From positions 33,705 to 52,850 of the forward strand of contig MU070107.1 of NCBI GenBank assembly GCA_002284615.2: 19,146 bases of DNA, given 5' to 3'. The notes below the pieces were generated by a model that saw only the letters and a program-made list of their open reading frames with translations, searched no databases and was not told where the DNA came from. A program made the position numbers and the translations under genes. Source of the stretch: Dunaliella salina (taxonomy: Eukaryota > Chlorophyta > Chlorophyceae > Chlamydomonadales > Dunaliellaceae). Below are positions 1 through 9,160 of this stretch, piece after piece. Position 1 is the first letter of the stretch. Each line of letters opens with the position of its first letter.

Positions 1-22
1 CACACACACACACACACACACA
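1..22. repeat. (CA)n microsatellite
   Basis: Eleven CA dinucleotides run from the window edge, so the true tract may be longer. The T-run and ordinary sequence follow directly. Confidence 0.95.
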
Positions 23-389
23 ACTTTTTTCAGGGATCAGTGTGGTGACGAGCACTCCCGTCTCCGTCTCCAATCCCATCACCATCGATTCTCCCTCATC
101 CTCTATTTCTGGTGGCTTTGGCTTTGGCCTTTTTGGTTGACACAAATCAGCACTGTTCAGGCTTGCACAAGTGGTTATCGACTGCTTCCATGCCCAATAC
201 TCCAGGGGCGGCAATTATAAAGTCCCTCATAATGACAAGAAGTGACTGCAATCAAGTCCAGGGTGATTCTGTTCTGAGTGTGATTGAAAAACTCTGATAC
301 TTCTTTTTTTGCATCACACTTGGCAAACTGAGGATGGAAACACAAATAGGCAAGGTTGAGCACTCAGTGACTTTCCTTTGTTTGCAAGG

Positions 390-621
390 TACTTGGCTTC
401 GAATTCTGTCGTCAGCTCCAAGACCCACAATGTCTGTCGATAGCTTTATTTTCCTAATACTTTGGGCCATGTGATGAGGAGTGATTGTAATATGTTGGTA
501 TGCTCTGGTTAAATTTTTGATGCTTTTGTAATGCGTTGCTGCAAAAATTATTGTGCCTGGACCAACCAGAAATTCCACCTTTTTATAGATCCAGCTGAGA
601 ACCTGGAGAAACCTCTCGCTG
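390..621 (-). CDS. Possible internal exon of an unrecognised protein
   Basis: On the minus strand a strong acceptor (repeated CTTT pyrimidine tract ending TTCCAG at 622-627) is followed by about 75 open codons that read like real protein (VEFLVGPGTIIFAATHYKS ... VGLGADDRIRSQ). A GTACCT at 392-387 could be the donor. The frame stays open in both directions (252-764), but the upstream part overlaps a dispersed repeat and is unlikely to be coding. I recognise no domain. It could be a host exon or a fragment of a DNA transposon. Confidence 0.3.
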
Positions 622-709
622 CTGGAAGAAAGAAAGAAAGGCAAGAGGGAAGAACAGACTGTGCTGTCAAAGCCTAGGCTGTGTAGTAAGAAAAACTTCA
701 TCTGTCCTT

Positions 710-803
710 GTAAGAGTGCTCTTACACACAAAACAGAAAAGTCTTTGCAAGCCAGAGGCCGCATGCATGAAGGGAAGGTCCCCGAACTGGAAAGCTAGAG
801 GCC
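710..803 (-). repeat. Short dispersed repeat, copy 1 (SINE-like or introner-like)
   Basis: Shares blocks AGAAAAGTCT, GCATGCATGAAGGGAAG-type sequence and GGAAAGCTAGA with 3946-4007 and 16228-16302. On the plus strand it starts CCTTGTAAG and reaches GGAAAG, so it has GT...AG ends. On the minus strand it ends in a T-rich tail resembling the 3' end of LINE B. Orientation is assigned on the SINE reading and is uncertain. Confidence 0.5.
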
Positions 804-958
804 TCACCAGACGGCCCTCTAAACCTACACTAGACACAGCTAGCCTAGAAGAGAACCGAAAACAGCGCTAATGATCTGTTTTATCTGGGGGGTTGCAAGC
901 CATGCTCCTGGATGTCGGGACTCTCCTTCTCCTGCTCTCCACCACCGCACGCCCAGCG

Positions 959-981
959 CCCCCCCCCCTCCCCCCCCCAAG
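959..981. repeat. Poly-C tract
   Basis: Two long runs of C separated by a single T. Low-complexity sequence within an otherwise unassigned stretch. The plus-strand frame across it (893-1156) reads as a proline run and looks spurious. Confidence 0.8.
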
Positions 982-1029
982 GAGCCCCCTGAAAATGAAG
1001 AGCATGTCTGGTGTTTATGATGGACGTCA

Positions 1030-1164
1030 ATTTTTGGATGGCATATGGAGCTCGGATGCTAGTGATTTCGCTTTCCGCTCGATAAGACCCAAATGCATGA
1101 AAGGTTTGATAAAGTACTCATTGTACATACCAGCCACACCGATTAAGATGATGTGAAGGGTCAC
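1030..1164 (-). pseudogene. Diverged LINE B-type C-terminal fragment
   Basis: The minus-strand translation VTLHIILIGVAGMYNEYFI followed by PFMHLGLIERKAKSLASELH matches, residue for residue in spacing, the segment after the nuclease motif in LINE B (VTLHTILLGVGGVIYTPHT and LKELGLDTFKATKLVRKLH at about 5790-5950). The match is well below that between the other B copies, so this is an older insertion or a related family. The frame extends upstream to 1395 but I cannot align that part. Confidence 0.6.
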
Positions 1165-1199
1165 TCTGTCATTCCTGTTTGGATTTCTTGAGGTGCGGG

Positions 1200-2020
1200 T
1201 TCTGTGTCTGGTCATTGTGGCAAGACACTTTGGCTCAAAAGAGCTGCAAGTCCCCTTGGCACAGGTTGGGACGTAGAGGGCAAATGGAGGTTTAGAAGGT
1301 TGCTGACCCGGCTCGAGAACCTTGGTGAGATGCATTTTTGTTTTCAATCGCACGCAGAAATGAACGTTGTTTTGCTTGATAAATAGGAATTCCAATCCTG
1401 AGCCTGTCTACTAGATTTGCGAGTAACAAACAATGTAGCTGTTTTATGTGCCCATGACCCCCCTACCCAAATCCCTTTCCCTCCAAACCCCTTTATCCCC
1501 CCCTCCCCAAAGCACCTTTCAGTGATGCTGGGCAGCATCTTTGGTGTGAAAGTGGGAGATTGTGGCAGTCCTCGCCAGAGCTCATATGTAAGATACTGAA
1601 AGTGGCTCAACACCATCCCCTTTCCTCTTGTGCGATCATTGATGATCAATGATGATGATCAGCGCTCATGCGGACAAATTCAATTTGCGGTTCATATTCT
1701 TTTGATCAATATAGCATAGGTGTCCACTCAGATGTCCAAATCAGACAATGAGGTAGATGCATTATTTCTCCTGGTTCTCTTACGGCTCGTTTGGTGAGAA
1801 TTAAGGAGTAAGCGCTGGGCACATAACCGCACAGCGTGCACAAAGGAACAATTAGTGACGTCAGGTAGGCTGAGGCAAGTTACTATTTACAAACGGGGCA
1901 GACTAGACAGCACATGAACAAGAATTTGTCCTGCATGGCCTTCAAAAGACAGCTCCAGAGAAAAAGAAACAGAGACAAGCCAGACGCATGGTTAAGACTC
2001 ACATGCAGGCAAGCACACTG
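1200..2020. other. Unassigned sequence
   Basis: Several frames of 60-100 codons exist on both strands. None has recognisable motifs or matches other parts of the window. A small direct repeat of GATCA/ATGATGATC units lies around 1638-1662. Nothing else can be supported. Confidence 0.5.
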
Positions 2021-2021
2021 T

Positions 2022-2041
2022 CAGGCAGGCAGGCAGGCAGG
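2022..2041. repeat. (GCAG)n microsatellite
   Basis: About five consecutive GGCA/GCAG tetranucleotides, shortly before the 5' edge of LINE A copy 1. Confidence 0.85.
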
Positions 2042-2084
2042 TAGAAAAGCCAACTTTCTGGCAGGACTGAAGCACAGCATGACT

Positions 2085-3700
2085 GGGCACAGCAGGCTCC
2101 CCTCTACTTTTTTCCCTCTACTGTATTCTCTGTACATCAATGATGTGGATTGCTTGGCAGAAAATGTGCAAGGGGCAGTCACAGCCTGTAACTTACAGTT
2201 GCAAGCGACCTCCATGTTACGCACATGCTGTATGCAGACGATCTGTGCCTTACCAGTAACCAGCCTGGTCAGCTCCAGTTGATGTTGGATAGGTTGCATG
2301 CATATGCTCGGCGGAAGGGGCTGGTGATAAATGCTTCCAAGTCTGAGATTGTGTATTTCAATTCTAAGGGCAATAATGTGCCAGTCTTTACTTTAGGTGG
2401 AGCGCAGTTGGCTTGTGCTGAATCTCTCAAATATTTAGGCATGCTGTTCACAAAGCAGCACAACCTTCAGGCCCCTGCCGAACACATGTGCGCTCCTTTT
2501 CTGGCTGGTTGTAGACAGATCAGGCAATTTGCATCAGAGTACCGCTTGACTGACAGGCTGCATACCATGCTCTGGCTGACAAAAGCATATGCTCTCCCTG
2601 CTAGCATGTACGCTTGTCAAATCTGGGGCACTAGGTATATGAAAGGAGGCGCTGAATGGGACTGTCCTTTACAAACTGTGCACCTCCGCTTACTGAAGCG
2701 TTTCCTTGGGGTGAAGCGTACCACTCCTAACTGGTCTTTGCTGCGAGAATGTGGACATGAGCCTTTGCAGTTTTATTGGTTCCGTGCAGCAGTCAGATTC
2801 TACAATGCTTTGCTGCGCAGCAAGAGCACAACACTGCGCAAGGTGCTGCAAGCAGATGTTGAGTAGAGCAGTCGTTTTTGTACATGTTGGACCTCAGAGT
2901 TTGTGGCCGCATGCTATGGCATGGACAGGTGCAATGTGTTCATTCATTGTGTACGTTCAGGGCAGCCTGTAGCACTGAAGGAGTTTGTTGTTGATTTGAG
3001 GAAAAGGCTACGAGGTGTTTGGAATGTGGGTGCCTTGGCAGAGCACAATGAGCATATGAACAGATTAGCCAAGTATCACTGGGTGGCTCTCCCCTTGAAA
3101 CCTTTGACTACTCATGGAGCGCCCTTTTCTGTCTTTAGGTATTTGCGTCTTGATTTAGGCAAGCACGCACTGAGGAACATCGCGCGCTTTCGATTGCATG
3201 CTCACACCCTGAGAGTCGAGACATCACTTTGGCAGGAGCACACTTCTGTTTGTGATGAATGTGACCAAGGAGGACTCCACAACTTGCCCTTGTGGGCAGA
3301 ACACGCGCCAGCTCTGTGCATATATGGCAGCTTTCTGGGCTTGGTTGAGTACTGTGGAAATCTGTATTCGTGTGCATGCTACCTGAGCATGATGACAGAC
3401 TGTGCACTTCATCGGACAACTCAAGCTACTTCTATTTTGCATGCTTGCCCTTTTTGCTGCTTGCTTTTTTGCCTTCCATGCAGACACTGCCATGCTTCTT
3501 TTTTACATGTCTGCTTACGAGACAGGCGCTTTTTACAACAATCATGCTACTTCTGAGGATGTCTTTCATTTCTTGCAGCCAACCAAACTAATGAGTCTTA
3601 TCATTTTATTTCCGACCTCGTGGATATTTTTTTCTGTGGATGGAACAGTTCATCAGGCCGAGCAGCCAAACTACCTGGCTGAAGGTCATAACCCTATTGT
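2085..3700 (+). mobile_element. LINE family A, copy 1 (5'-truncated non-LTR retrotransposon)
   Basis: Recognised by its reverse transcriptase and by collinear similarity to 11240-12836 through the whole coding part. Similarity begins near 2088-2110, in the middle of the RT domain, so the fingers, any endonuclease and any ORF1 are missing. Near the 3' end the two copies share an identical 25-base string (3661-3685 and 12812-12836) beginning AGCAGCCAAACTACC, after which they diverge. That places the 3' end close to 3690-3715. I see no poly-A tail, only a tandem TGTAAACT, and no convincing target duplication. Confidence 0.8.
2110..3556 (+). pseudogene. LINE A reverse transcriptase, C-terminal part, broken
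   Basis: Starts within the palm (LYSLYINDVDCLAENVQG, just before motif C). It changes frame near 2205-2225 and continues as HMLYADDLCLTSN, where YADD is the polymerase catalytic box and is intact. The thumb and connection follow (KYLGMLF, LLKRFLGVKRTTPNWSLLRE, LQFYWFRAAVRFYNALL). A TAG at 2864-2866 interrupts, and the same frame resumes through KEFVVDLRKRLRG and RYLRLDLGKHALRNIARFR to CDEC, the first half of a C-terminal zinc knuckle. Its second half is lost after about 3260. The frameshift, stop and damaged knuckle make this a pseudogene despite the intact catalytic aspartates. Confidence 0.85.
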
Positions 3701-3710
3701 AAACTTGTAA

Positions 3711-4560
3711 ACTTGACATGCCACATGGAATTGATTGTCCTAGGACAGGACAGGGTTGGAAAGGATAGGCTCAGGTAGCTATGTTGGAAACAATTGCCCT
3801 TATTCATGCATCTTCAGCCTAAATCTCTGGCTTACCTTTTTACCCTCAAACACACACTGCACTTGGATTTACCATAACATATTTTGCACATGATCCTACT
3901 TGGTCCATCTTTCAAATACAGCAATCCGCATGAAATGGTAACATCCCTTGTAATAAAAAAGGCGCGGGCATAAGGGAAGCTTCCCTAAACCGGAAAGCTA
4001 GATGCACCCTACATCCCCTTTTACCTATGACCTCGGAATGCACAAGCTTACATTTCTTTACCTACATACCTACTTCCTTCCGCTCTTCAGGTACAATCCT
4101 TTGATTTGATCATGATCATGAACAACAATGCGAAACCTCCCTTCACACAAAGTGATGGTGTCCTCCTTCCTTCATAAAAACAAACTAGCACTTAATCATA
4201 TTCACTGGAGGCCTTCTTCAATAGCTCAAAATCTGCTTAATCGTCATACCACATTAAGTCAGGAAACCTGACGGATAATCACAGCGCCGGTTCATATAAT
4301 TACACTCTAGGTGCTGAAGGTTGGTGAGAGCCTCCAAAGGGTACACATCAGAGATCTCTCTCATCGAACTGCAATCTAGGCTTGTCTAGACCAGGTCTTA
4401 GTGAGACTGACGAGTGCAGACAGTGGCTGTAGCTCAGACACCTGATGCATGCAGATTTTGCAGATAGAAATTGTAGCACAGAAATATGCCTTATTCAGTA
4501 TTAATTAATAAACTCCGTCCTATAAGTGCGGTTTACCTAAGCTTGATGATCACGTTCGAA
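3711..4560. other. Unassigned A/T-richer sequence
   Basis: No reading frame of note and no recognisable RNA gene. It contains copy 2 of the short dispersed repeat (annotated separately). I see nothing else to report. Confidence 0.5.
3946..4007 (-). repeat. Short dispersed repeat, copy 2
   Basis: CCCTTGTAATAAAAAAGG, GGGCATAAGGGAAG and GGAAAGCTAGATGC match copies at 710-803 and 16228-16302. An internal GGGAAGCTTCCC palindrome could form a small hairpin. This copy is shorter, lacking the AGTCTxTGCAGGC middle block. Confidence 0.45.
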
Positions 4561-4569
4561 AAAACGTCA

Positions 4570-5600
4570 TTACAACAAATTCATTACATGGATCTTTATA
4601 AAAAAAATTACGAGACTTGATCGCTGTGTGTTCTGTGCTCGATGGCTGTGTGTGCCTCGGATCGTATCATCAGGATGTTCCAAGGAGGAGCTGCGGGGTG
4701 AGTGTGCATGCATGCAAACGACAGTGGGGGGGAGAATGGACTTTGCCCACAGACCAAATCGCTGTCCACCATGCGCGTGAACCAAATCTTGCCACCAGCT
4801 AGCGAACGCCTCCCGCCACTAGAAGACCTCCCCTTCCTCGCTCCTTCCACAGCAGAAGCGCTCCGCCTGTTCCTGGCTTGGGGGGTTAAAAGGAACCAAA
4901 CAGAAAACAGAAGTACTCAGCATAGAACAGGGCCATCAGCTGTGGTAAGCAGCAAGGCATGCCCGCTGGCCAGGAGCATGGACAGCAGCATGCATGAGCA
5001 AATGTTTTGCGGCCGGATTGGCAGCAGCCCTCTCAGCCCTTGACACCTCTGCGAGCAGCTTGAAGTTGTGTCTGTGGAGTCCGGGTAAGAGTAGGCAAGA
5101 TTTGTCTCCAACCATGAAGTGGACCATACAATCCTGTCTGGTTGATATAGATTGATCAGAATTCAGAAGTGAGAGGAAAAATCTCACATGCCATATAGCT
5201 TCATTTGATCTAACCTTCCCAAAGTGCTTCTCAGCATACACTCATCTGTGAGTGAAATTGAGATTTTCCAACTCGATGTACATTTGAACAGATGCCTTGT
5301 AGGTGTTTCATTTTTGGGGATGAACCTTATCAGGGCACTGTGATCCTACTTATTCCTTGCACGTGTGAGAAGAAGAGAGTCAAGTCGTGCAAGAGCCATT
5401 CCTAGTCAACAGATTCTCCACCGTTTCTGCTGTTTGCAAAGGTGGCAAAAAGAATCCTGTGACATTTACAAGCATTGGGAGAAGAAGCCAGAGGACATAG
5501 AGCAGCTGTCATGGCGGCATCTGCCATCAGGCCAAGTAAGCGCTACTGCCATTATGTGCAAGCACCCCACTGTGGTCATGTGCAAAAGCATGCAGGCACA
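4570..5600 (-). other. Weak exon-like sequence on the minus strand, unrecognised
   Basis: A minus-strand frame at 5241-4936 begins after an acceptor-like TTCACTCACAG (5233-5243) with MSVYAEKHFGKVRSNEAIWH and meets a GTGAG at about 5176-5172. That piece resembles VHAKKHYEKVKWNWPH encoded on the plus strand at 14399-14446. The remainder (DKSCLLLPGLHRHNFKLLAE) is open but unrecognised. Overlapping plus-strand frames look like shadows. It may be part of a decayed DNA transposon or a host gene. Confidence 0.25.
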
Positions 5601-5601
5601 C

Positions 5602-5727
5602 TGTAAGAAAAGAAAAGAAAAACTACGCAGGCAGTGAAAACACTCCCCACATCAATTAAAGAAAAGGGGATACCTAGGGCCAAGGCACCGTGTATCCTCT
5701 TCACCAAGAGAAAGCGGAAAAAAGAAG
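5602..5727 (-). other. LINE B copy 1 3' untranslated region and tail
   Basis: After the terminal PDPH-stop at about 5728, the minus strand carries a short 3' UTR ending CTGCCTGCGTAGTTTTTC followed by TTTTC repeats. The nested copy ends CTGCCTACGTGGTTTTTC directly before its target duplication, so this is the true 3' terminus of the family. Confidence 0.7.
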
Positions 5728-6209
5728 TCAGTGGGGATCAGGTGCGTTACTAGCAGTATCCTGTGCCTGACCTTGTTGAGAGTTGAAAAAGGTTTTCTCA
5801 AGAGCACGTCTGGTGCTGGCAAGTTTGTAATTATACAGGACAGAATGAGCATGAAGCTTCCGGACAAGCTTGGTGGCCTTGAAAGTGTCAAGACCAAGCT
5901 CCTTAAGAGGCTCCAATGTGTGCGGGGTGTAGATGACTCCTCCCACACCTAGCAGGATAGTATGGAGGGTGACTTGAGCTGAAGCTCTAGAAAGATGACA
6001 GCAAATGTCGCGGTGCTGCTGCTTGGAAGCCTCAAGCTGGCTGTAAGGCTGCATAGCTGGGTATCCTCACAGTATTTGACTTCTACAAGGTGAATGTGTC
6101 GCTGATCTGGGTGGAGCTGACTGGGGTCACGAGCCTTGAGTGTGGGTGGAGTGCCTGTGGCTGGCGCTGAGCCTTCCCTGTTCCCCCCGCGCCCCCCTGT
6201 ACTTCTCAA
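5728..6209 (-). pseudogene. LINE B copy 1: nuclease second half and C-terminal domain
   Basis: In the frame 6209-5949, residues 40-50 read HLVEVKYCEDT, the E-V-K part of a PD-(D/E)xK nuclease. Its PD partner lies upstream at about 6280. One frameshift just after CEDTQ moves the continuation to the frame ending at 5728 (QLEASKQQHRDICC, TILLGVGGVIYTPHTLEPLK, KLHAHSVLYNYKLASTRRAL), which stops at PDPH. The same C-terminus occurs at 7162-7521 and, partly, at 18490-18658. In RLE-type LINEs this domain nicks the target DNA to start target-primed reverse transcription. Confidence 0.75.
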
Positions 6210-6224
6210 TTCATAACGAGCTCG

Positions 6225-6602
6225 TTAATACTCGAGTATTCGACCTTGGCGCCCTTTCAGAGGAACAACTAATAGAGCATCAGGCTGGCTGGAAGTGAGC
6301 CTATCCTTATCAGGGAAGCGGCGCGGGAGAATATATTTGGGAAGGGTCCTATTAGTAGCATGTTCTGGGATCTGTAAGTCTTGCAAGGCCAGACGGTCTG
6401 CTCTGCCAATGTCCATGGAGGCAAAACCTGCCCCAAGAGGGCCTTTGCTGATGGCTTTTAGGAGGATTCTGCTGGCAGTATTGTGTCGCTCAGTTACCAT
6501 ACCAGACATGGTAGAATTTTTGCATCCTGATAAGATGTGAAGGGCACTGTCAAGTTTCCCACAGAGGGGGCATTGTGGGATGGTGGAAATGTTTAAGCGC
6601 AC
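6225..6602 (-). pseudogene. LINE B copy 1: CCHC zinc knuckle and nuclease PD motif
   Basis: Residues 11-27 give C-x2-C-x7-H-x4-C (CPLCGKLDSALHILSGC), the zinc knuckle that precedes the endonuclease in RLE LINEs. About 80 residues later comes SSQPDALLVVP, the PD strand of the PD-(D/E)xK fold. The other copy has SSRPDAVLITP. The frame continues from the RNase H part upstream, interrupted by two stops. One replaces a Tyr codon (TAC to TAA) that copy 2 retains. A TAA after RILEY separates it from the EVK half. About 55-65 residues separate PD from E-x-K in both copies, longer than usual. Confidence 0.75.
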
Positions 6603-6740
6603 CGCGTGTTTTTAATTGAAGAGGGTACCTGTGCGGTATTTGAAAATGTTTTGCCTCATTTTGAAAGAGAGTGTTGACATGGTCCAGAAGGCATTGCTGA
6701 TATTTTTGTGGATGAGGGGAAGCAAACTTTGGTAGAAAGA

Positions 6741-7151
6741 TTAGTACCCTGTGTTGGTGTTGGCCTTTCCAAGTCTGTGTTTTGAGTGCATGCGTTTCCG
6801 TAAAGCATCATGGAGGTTGGAGAAGTGTCTAAGCTTTACGGCAGGTGGGTTCAGACGTCTAGACGCATTTGCATGTGTGTAGGAAGTTTCCTCAAAGGCA
6901 AGCCAGGTGGTGTCATGACAAGGATTGCCTTCAAGGTTTGCGCATGGGAAGGTTATGTATGTGTCATTATTCTGAATGGTCTGATGCTTGGCAATGACAT
7001 CTGCGCATTCGTTGCCAACAATTCCAGCATAAGATTGAACCTTGGAGAAATGGATAGGGGTAGGTGAGTTGCGTATGAGTTGTATCTTGAGGATGTGGCC
7101 CTGGACGTGCTGGTGATGAAGTTCTGGGTAGACTATTTGCTTTCTGATCTG
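6741..7151 (-). pseudogene. LINE B copy 1: RNase H, distal half
   Basis: The minus frame reads QIRKQIVYPELHHQHVQG, then KVQSYAGIVGNECADVIAK. This is the C-terminal RNase H signature (normally H-x-G-x2-G-N-E-x-A-D). Copy 2 reads KVKYHAGIAGNECADAIAK, so the histidine is lost here (SY in place of YH). It continues into NLHDALRKRMHSKHRLGKAN, also shared with copy 2. The frame joins the proximal half at 7645-8085 exactly if 484 bases (insert plus one target duplication) are removed. Confidence 0.85.
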
Positions 7152-7160
7152 TTCTAGAGA
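7152..7160. repeat. Target-site duplication, left copy
   Basis: TTCTAGAGA, repeated exactly at 7636-7644. The flanking bases differ (G before this copy, T before the other), so the duplication is 9 bases. Confidence 0.8.
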
Positions 7161-7635
7161 ACGCCATGTGCACCTAATAGAAATCAAGTTCTGTGAAGAC
7201 ACAAGGCCAGAGCATCAGTTGAACACGGCAAAACAGCAGCATGCAGACCTTTGTAATCTTATTCACGCTAAAGCTGTTACAATTTACCCTATTCTCCTGG
7301 GTGTAGGTGGAACTATTTACACTGAGCATACCCTGAAGCAATTCAAACAACTAGGATTGGATCACCAGCGTGCCACGAAGCTTGCTCAACAACTTCATGC
7401 CCATTCTGTTCAATATGCCCACAAACTAGTCACCACACGCCGCGCAATCGAAAATAATAATATTTCCCACAGCCAGATTCTAGAGCCAGGTGCTTCTAGT
7501 AACCCTCCAGATCCACATTAGCATTCTCTTTTTCATACCTTGTGGTGGAGGGGGCACACGGCTCATTTTTGAGCCAATGTGTCTCCTCTTCCTTATTTGA
7601 TGTAGGGATATTTTCTCTGCCTACGTGGTTTTTCT
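7161..7635 (+). mobile_element. Nested 5'-truncated LINE B insertion
   Basis: A 475-base plus-strand segment inserted into the RNase H domain of the minus-strand LINE B, flanked by TTCTAGAGA duplications. It contains only the 3' end of family B: the nuclease EIK motif, the C-terminal domain, and a 3' UTR ending at the family's TTTTTC terminus. Its sequence is much closer to 18490-18658 than to its host element, so it belongs to the copy 2 subfamily. The 5' truncation, intact 3' end and short duplication are the marks of target-primed reverse transcription. Confidence 0.88.
7162..7521 (+). pseudogene. LINE B C-terminal coding fragment (nuclease second half to stop)
   Basis: An open frame without an authentic start: RHVHLIEIKFCEDTRPEHQL carries the E-I-K of the PD-(D/E)xK nuclease. 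QQHADLCNLIHAKAV, PILLGVGGTIYTEHTLKQF, HAHSVQYAHKLVTTRRAIE and a terminal NPPDPH-stop follow. It is undamaged over its length, so the insertion is fairly young. Lacking the PD half it cannot encode an active nuclease. Confidence 0.8.
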
Positions 7636-7644
7636 TTCTAGAGA
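7636..7644. repeat. Target-site duplication, right copy
   Basis: Second exact TTCTAGAGA, directly after the TTTTTC end of the nested LINE. It restores the host-element codons Ser-Leu-Glu on the minus strand. Confidence 0.8.
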
Positions 7645-8085
7645 GCAAAGGCTGTCAGTGGCAATGTAACGATATCCTAGGAGAAGGGCTGCTGCTGTTG
7701 CCGCCAGTTCGGCACTAGTGATGGTGCAAGTGATTCCTGCTCCATTCGGTTGGACATGGTTGCTGATTTTGCTGGCGGGGTGGTAGACCCCTGCACCAAT
7801 CACTTGTTTACAATTGTGTACAGGGCAGCTGCCGTCCGTGTATGCCCATTCTCTCCAGTTGTCAACTTTGTGCACCAGGCAAGGGCTGGATGATGTGAGT
7901 GATGAGAAACTTTGTTGGCTTTGCGTGGTACTGTGTAAGGTTTGTTGGTGGGCAGAAGGTAGCATTTTAAATTTATTGAAGCCAGTTTCAATTTCTGGGT
8001 GTCTTGGATGAAGGATAGGGTCGTTGCTAACCTTATTTTTTAGCATCTTGCTCCACGGATGTCTTGTTTCAGGCCTTTGAGCCAA
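7645..8085 (-). pseudogene. LINE B copy 1: RNase H, proximal half
   Basis: REWAYTDGSCPVHNCKQVIG carries the first catalytic Asp (residue 84 of this frame). TSAELAATAAAL supplies the Glu (126) and IATDSLCSL the second Asp (144). The order and spacing are those of a type I RNase H. Translation then runs into the nested insertion and stops there. Copy 2 has the equivalents TDGSCLVHNGKQ, TRAELAAIAAAI and IASDSLTSF. The segment upstream (8085-8177) is collinear with 16300-16440 in copy 2 but shifted in frame. Confidence 0.88.
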
Positions 8086-8176
8086 TTTGAGTTAATATCA
8101 TTGAAGCGGACTCTTGCAGCGATGTTCCAAACAGCAATATTTGTAGGCTCCAGGAGTGGCATGGAAGGTCAATTTC

Positions 8177-9160
8177 TTAACTTAGCCAGAAGGGGGGGTT
8201 GGAATAGTTGAGTCTTGTTGAGGGTATGGTTCCCAATGCGCGACAGAAGTGAGGGTAGGCATTCAGGAGTTTAGAGTATGGATTTGTGCTCACAGGGCCT
8301 CCCCAGCTTGGTAAGAACATGAAAGTTGCTGTGGCATGGCTTTGTTGCATGGCAGAAAAAATGGCATGTTTGAGAGTACGGTACACCACATGGTCATCGT
8401 AAATTGGATGGCATATTGAAAATCCTGAGAATTTGGTAGAGAGGCTGTTATGGATTGCTCCAAATACCCTATCTCGAGGGTGTTCACTCCAGTAGTTAAG
8501 GTGGCAGGGGTTGTAGTCTAAGGGAGAAGCCATGTTTTCCTGGGTTACTAGAGCCCATTTTTGCATGGCAGTGTGGATATGATTTGGTAGGATGCGCATG
8601 TATGAATCCTTGATCTCCTTACTTTGTTGCATTTTGTTGTTGAGTGTTGAGCGTGAGAAAAGACCCACGAGCTCGGAGGCAAAGCTTTGGGGTGGAGGTT
8701 GAATTGTGTTGTGGATCCCATTGTCTCTGGCTCTGTTGAAAGCAGTATGGAGGATATTGATGCGCTCTGGGGTTAGCATTCCTTTGCATTTTCCATCTGT
8801 GCCATAAATGCATGCCACTTGTTTAAAATAGACTTGTGGTAGCACCAGTGGTGTTGAAGATGGCATGGAAGGGGAGTGGGTAGCATCTGCTCAGGGGCGG
8901 GGATCTGTGGTATTGCTTGGCTTTGGCCTAATGAGGTCAACTGTTGTGATCCAGAATTCACAGCGGCCAGTTTCATTAATGTCAGCTAGGGGGTTCGTGG
9001 GATTCATGTCAAAGGTGGCCTTGTTGCAGAGTTCGATGTCCAATTTCTGTTTCCAAGCATTGGTCTTGTCTGAGTTTTCAAATCCCTGCCTTTTAAGGTT
9101 GTCTAGCTCAAAGTCAGCAGCTGGAATGGAGAGGTCTGGTTCATCTTTGCAGGCCTCGAA
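8177..9160 (-). pseudogene. LINE B copy 1: PCIF1-like methyltransferase-fold domain
   Basis: One frame, shared with the PHD part, broken by a TAA near 9163 and a TGA near 8892. From the Met at 8866, residues 126-188 read WSEHPRDRVFGAIHNSLSTK, then FSGFSICHPIYDD, then about 25 helical residues and FMFLPSW. In the PCIF1/CAPAM family of cap-adenosine N6-methyltransferases an FG...SG element precedes NPPF, and a hydrophobic strand ending P-x-W follows. The 36-residue spacing from the first residue of the box to the Trp agrees with what I recall of PCIF1. Here the box is HPIY, and copy 2 also has HPIY, so the change is a family trait rather than decay. Assignment is by motif and spacing only. Activity is doubtful without the Asn. 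Confidence 0.55.

Noticed and set aside
893..1156. Plus-strand 87-codon frame with a leucine-rich start resembling a signal peptide
   Set aside because: The middle is a poly-C tract read as proline, and the end lies antisense to a LINE fragment.
2085..3700. LINE A copy 1 as a functional reverse transcriptase because YADD is intact
   Set aside because: It lacks the N-terminal half of the RT and has a frameshift, an internal stop and a broken zinc knuckle.
3946..4007. tRNA-like fold in the short repeat
   Set aside because: The GGGAAGCTTCCC hairpin is real, but there is no acceptor stem, anticodon arm or convincing A and B boxes. GTTCGGGGACC in copy 1 is only a loose B-box match.
8177..9160. 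Reverse transcriptase expected between PHD and RNase H in LINE B
   Set aside because: No YxDD box, no motif A (D-F-x-K-A-[FY]-D type) and no LPxGxxxS-like stretch. The motifs present fit a methyltransferase fold instead.
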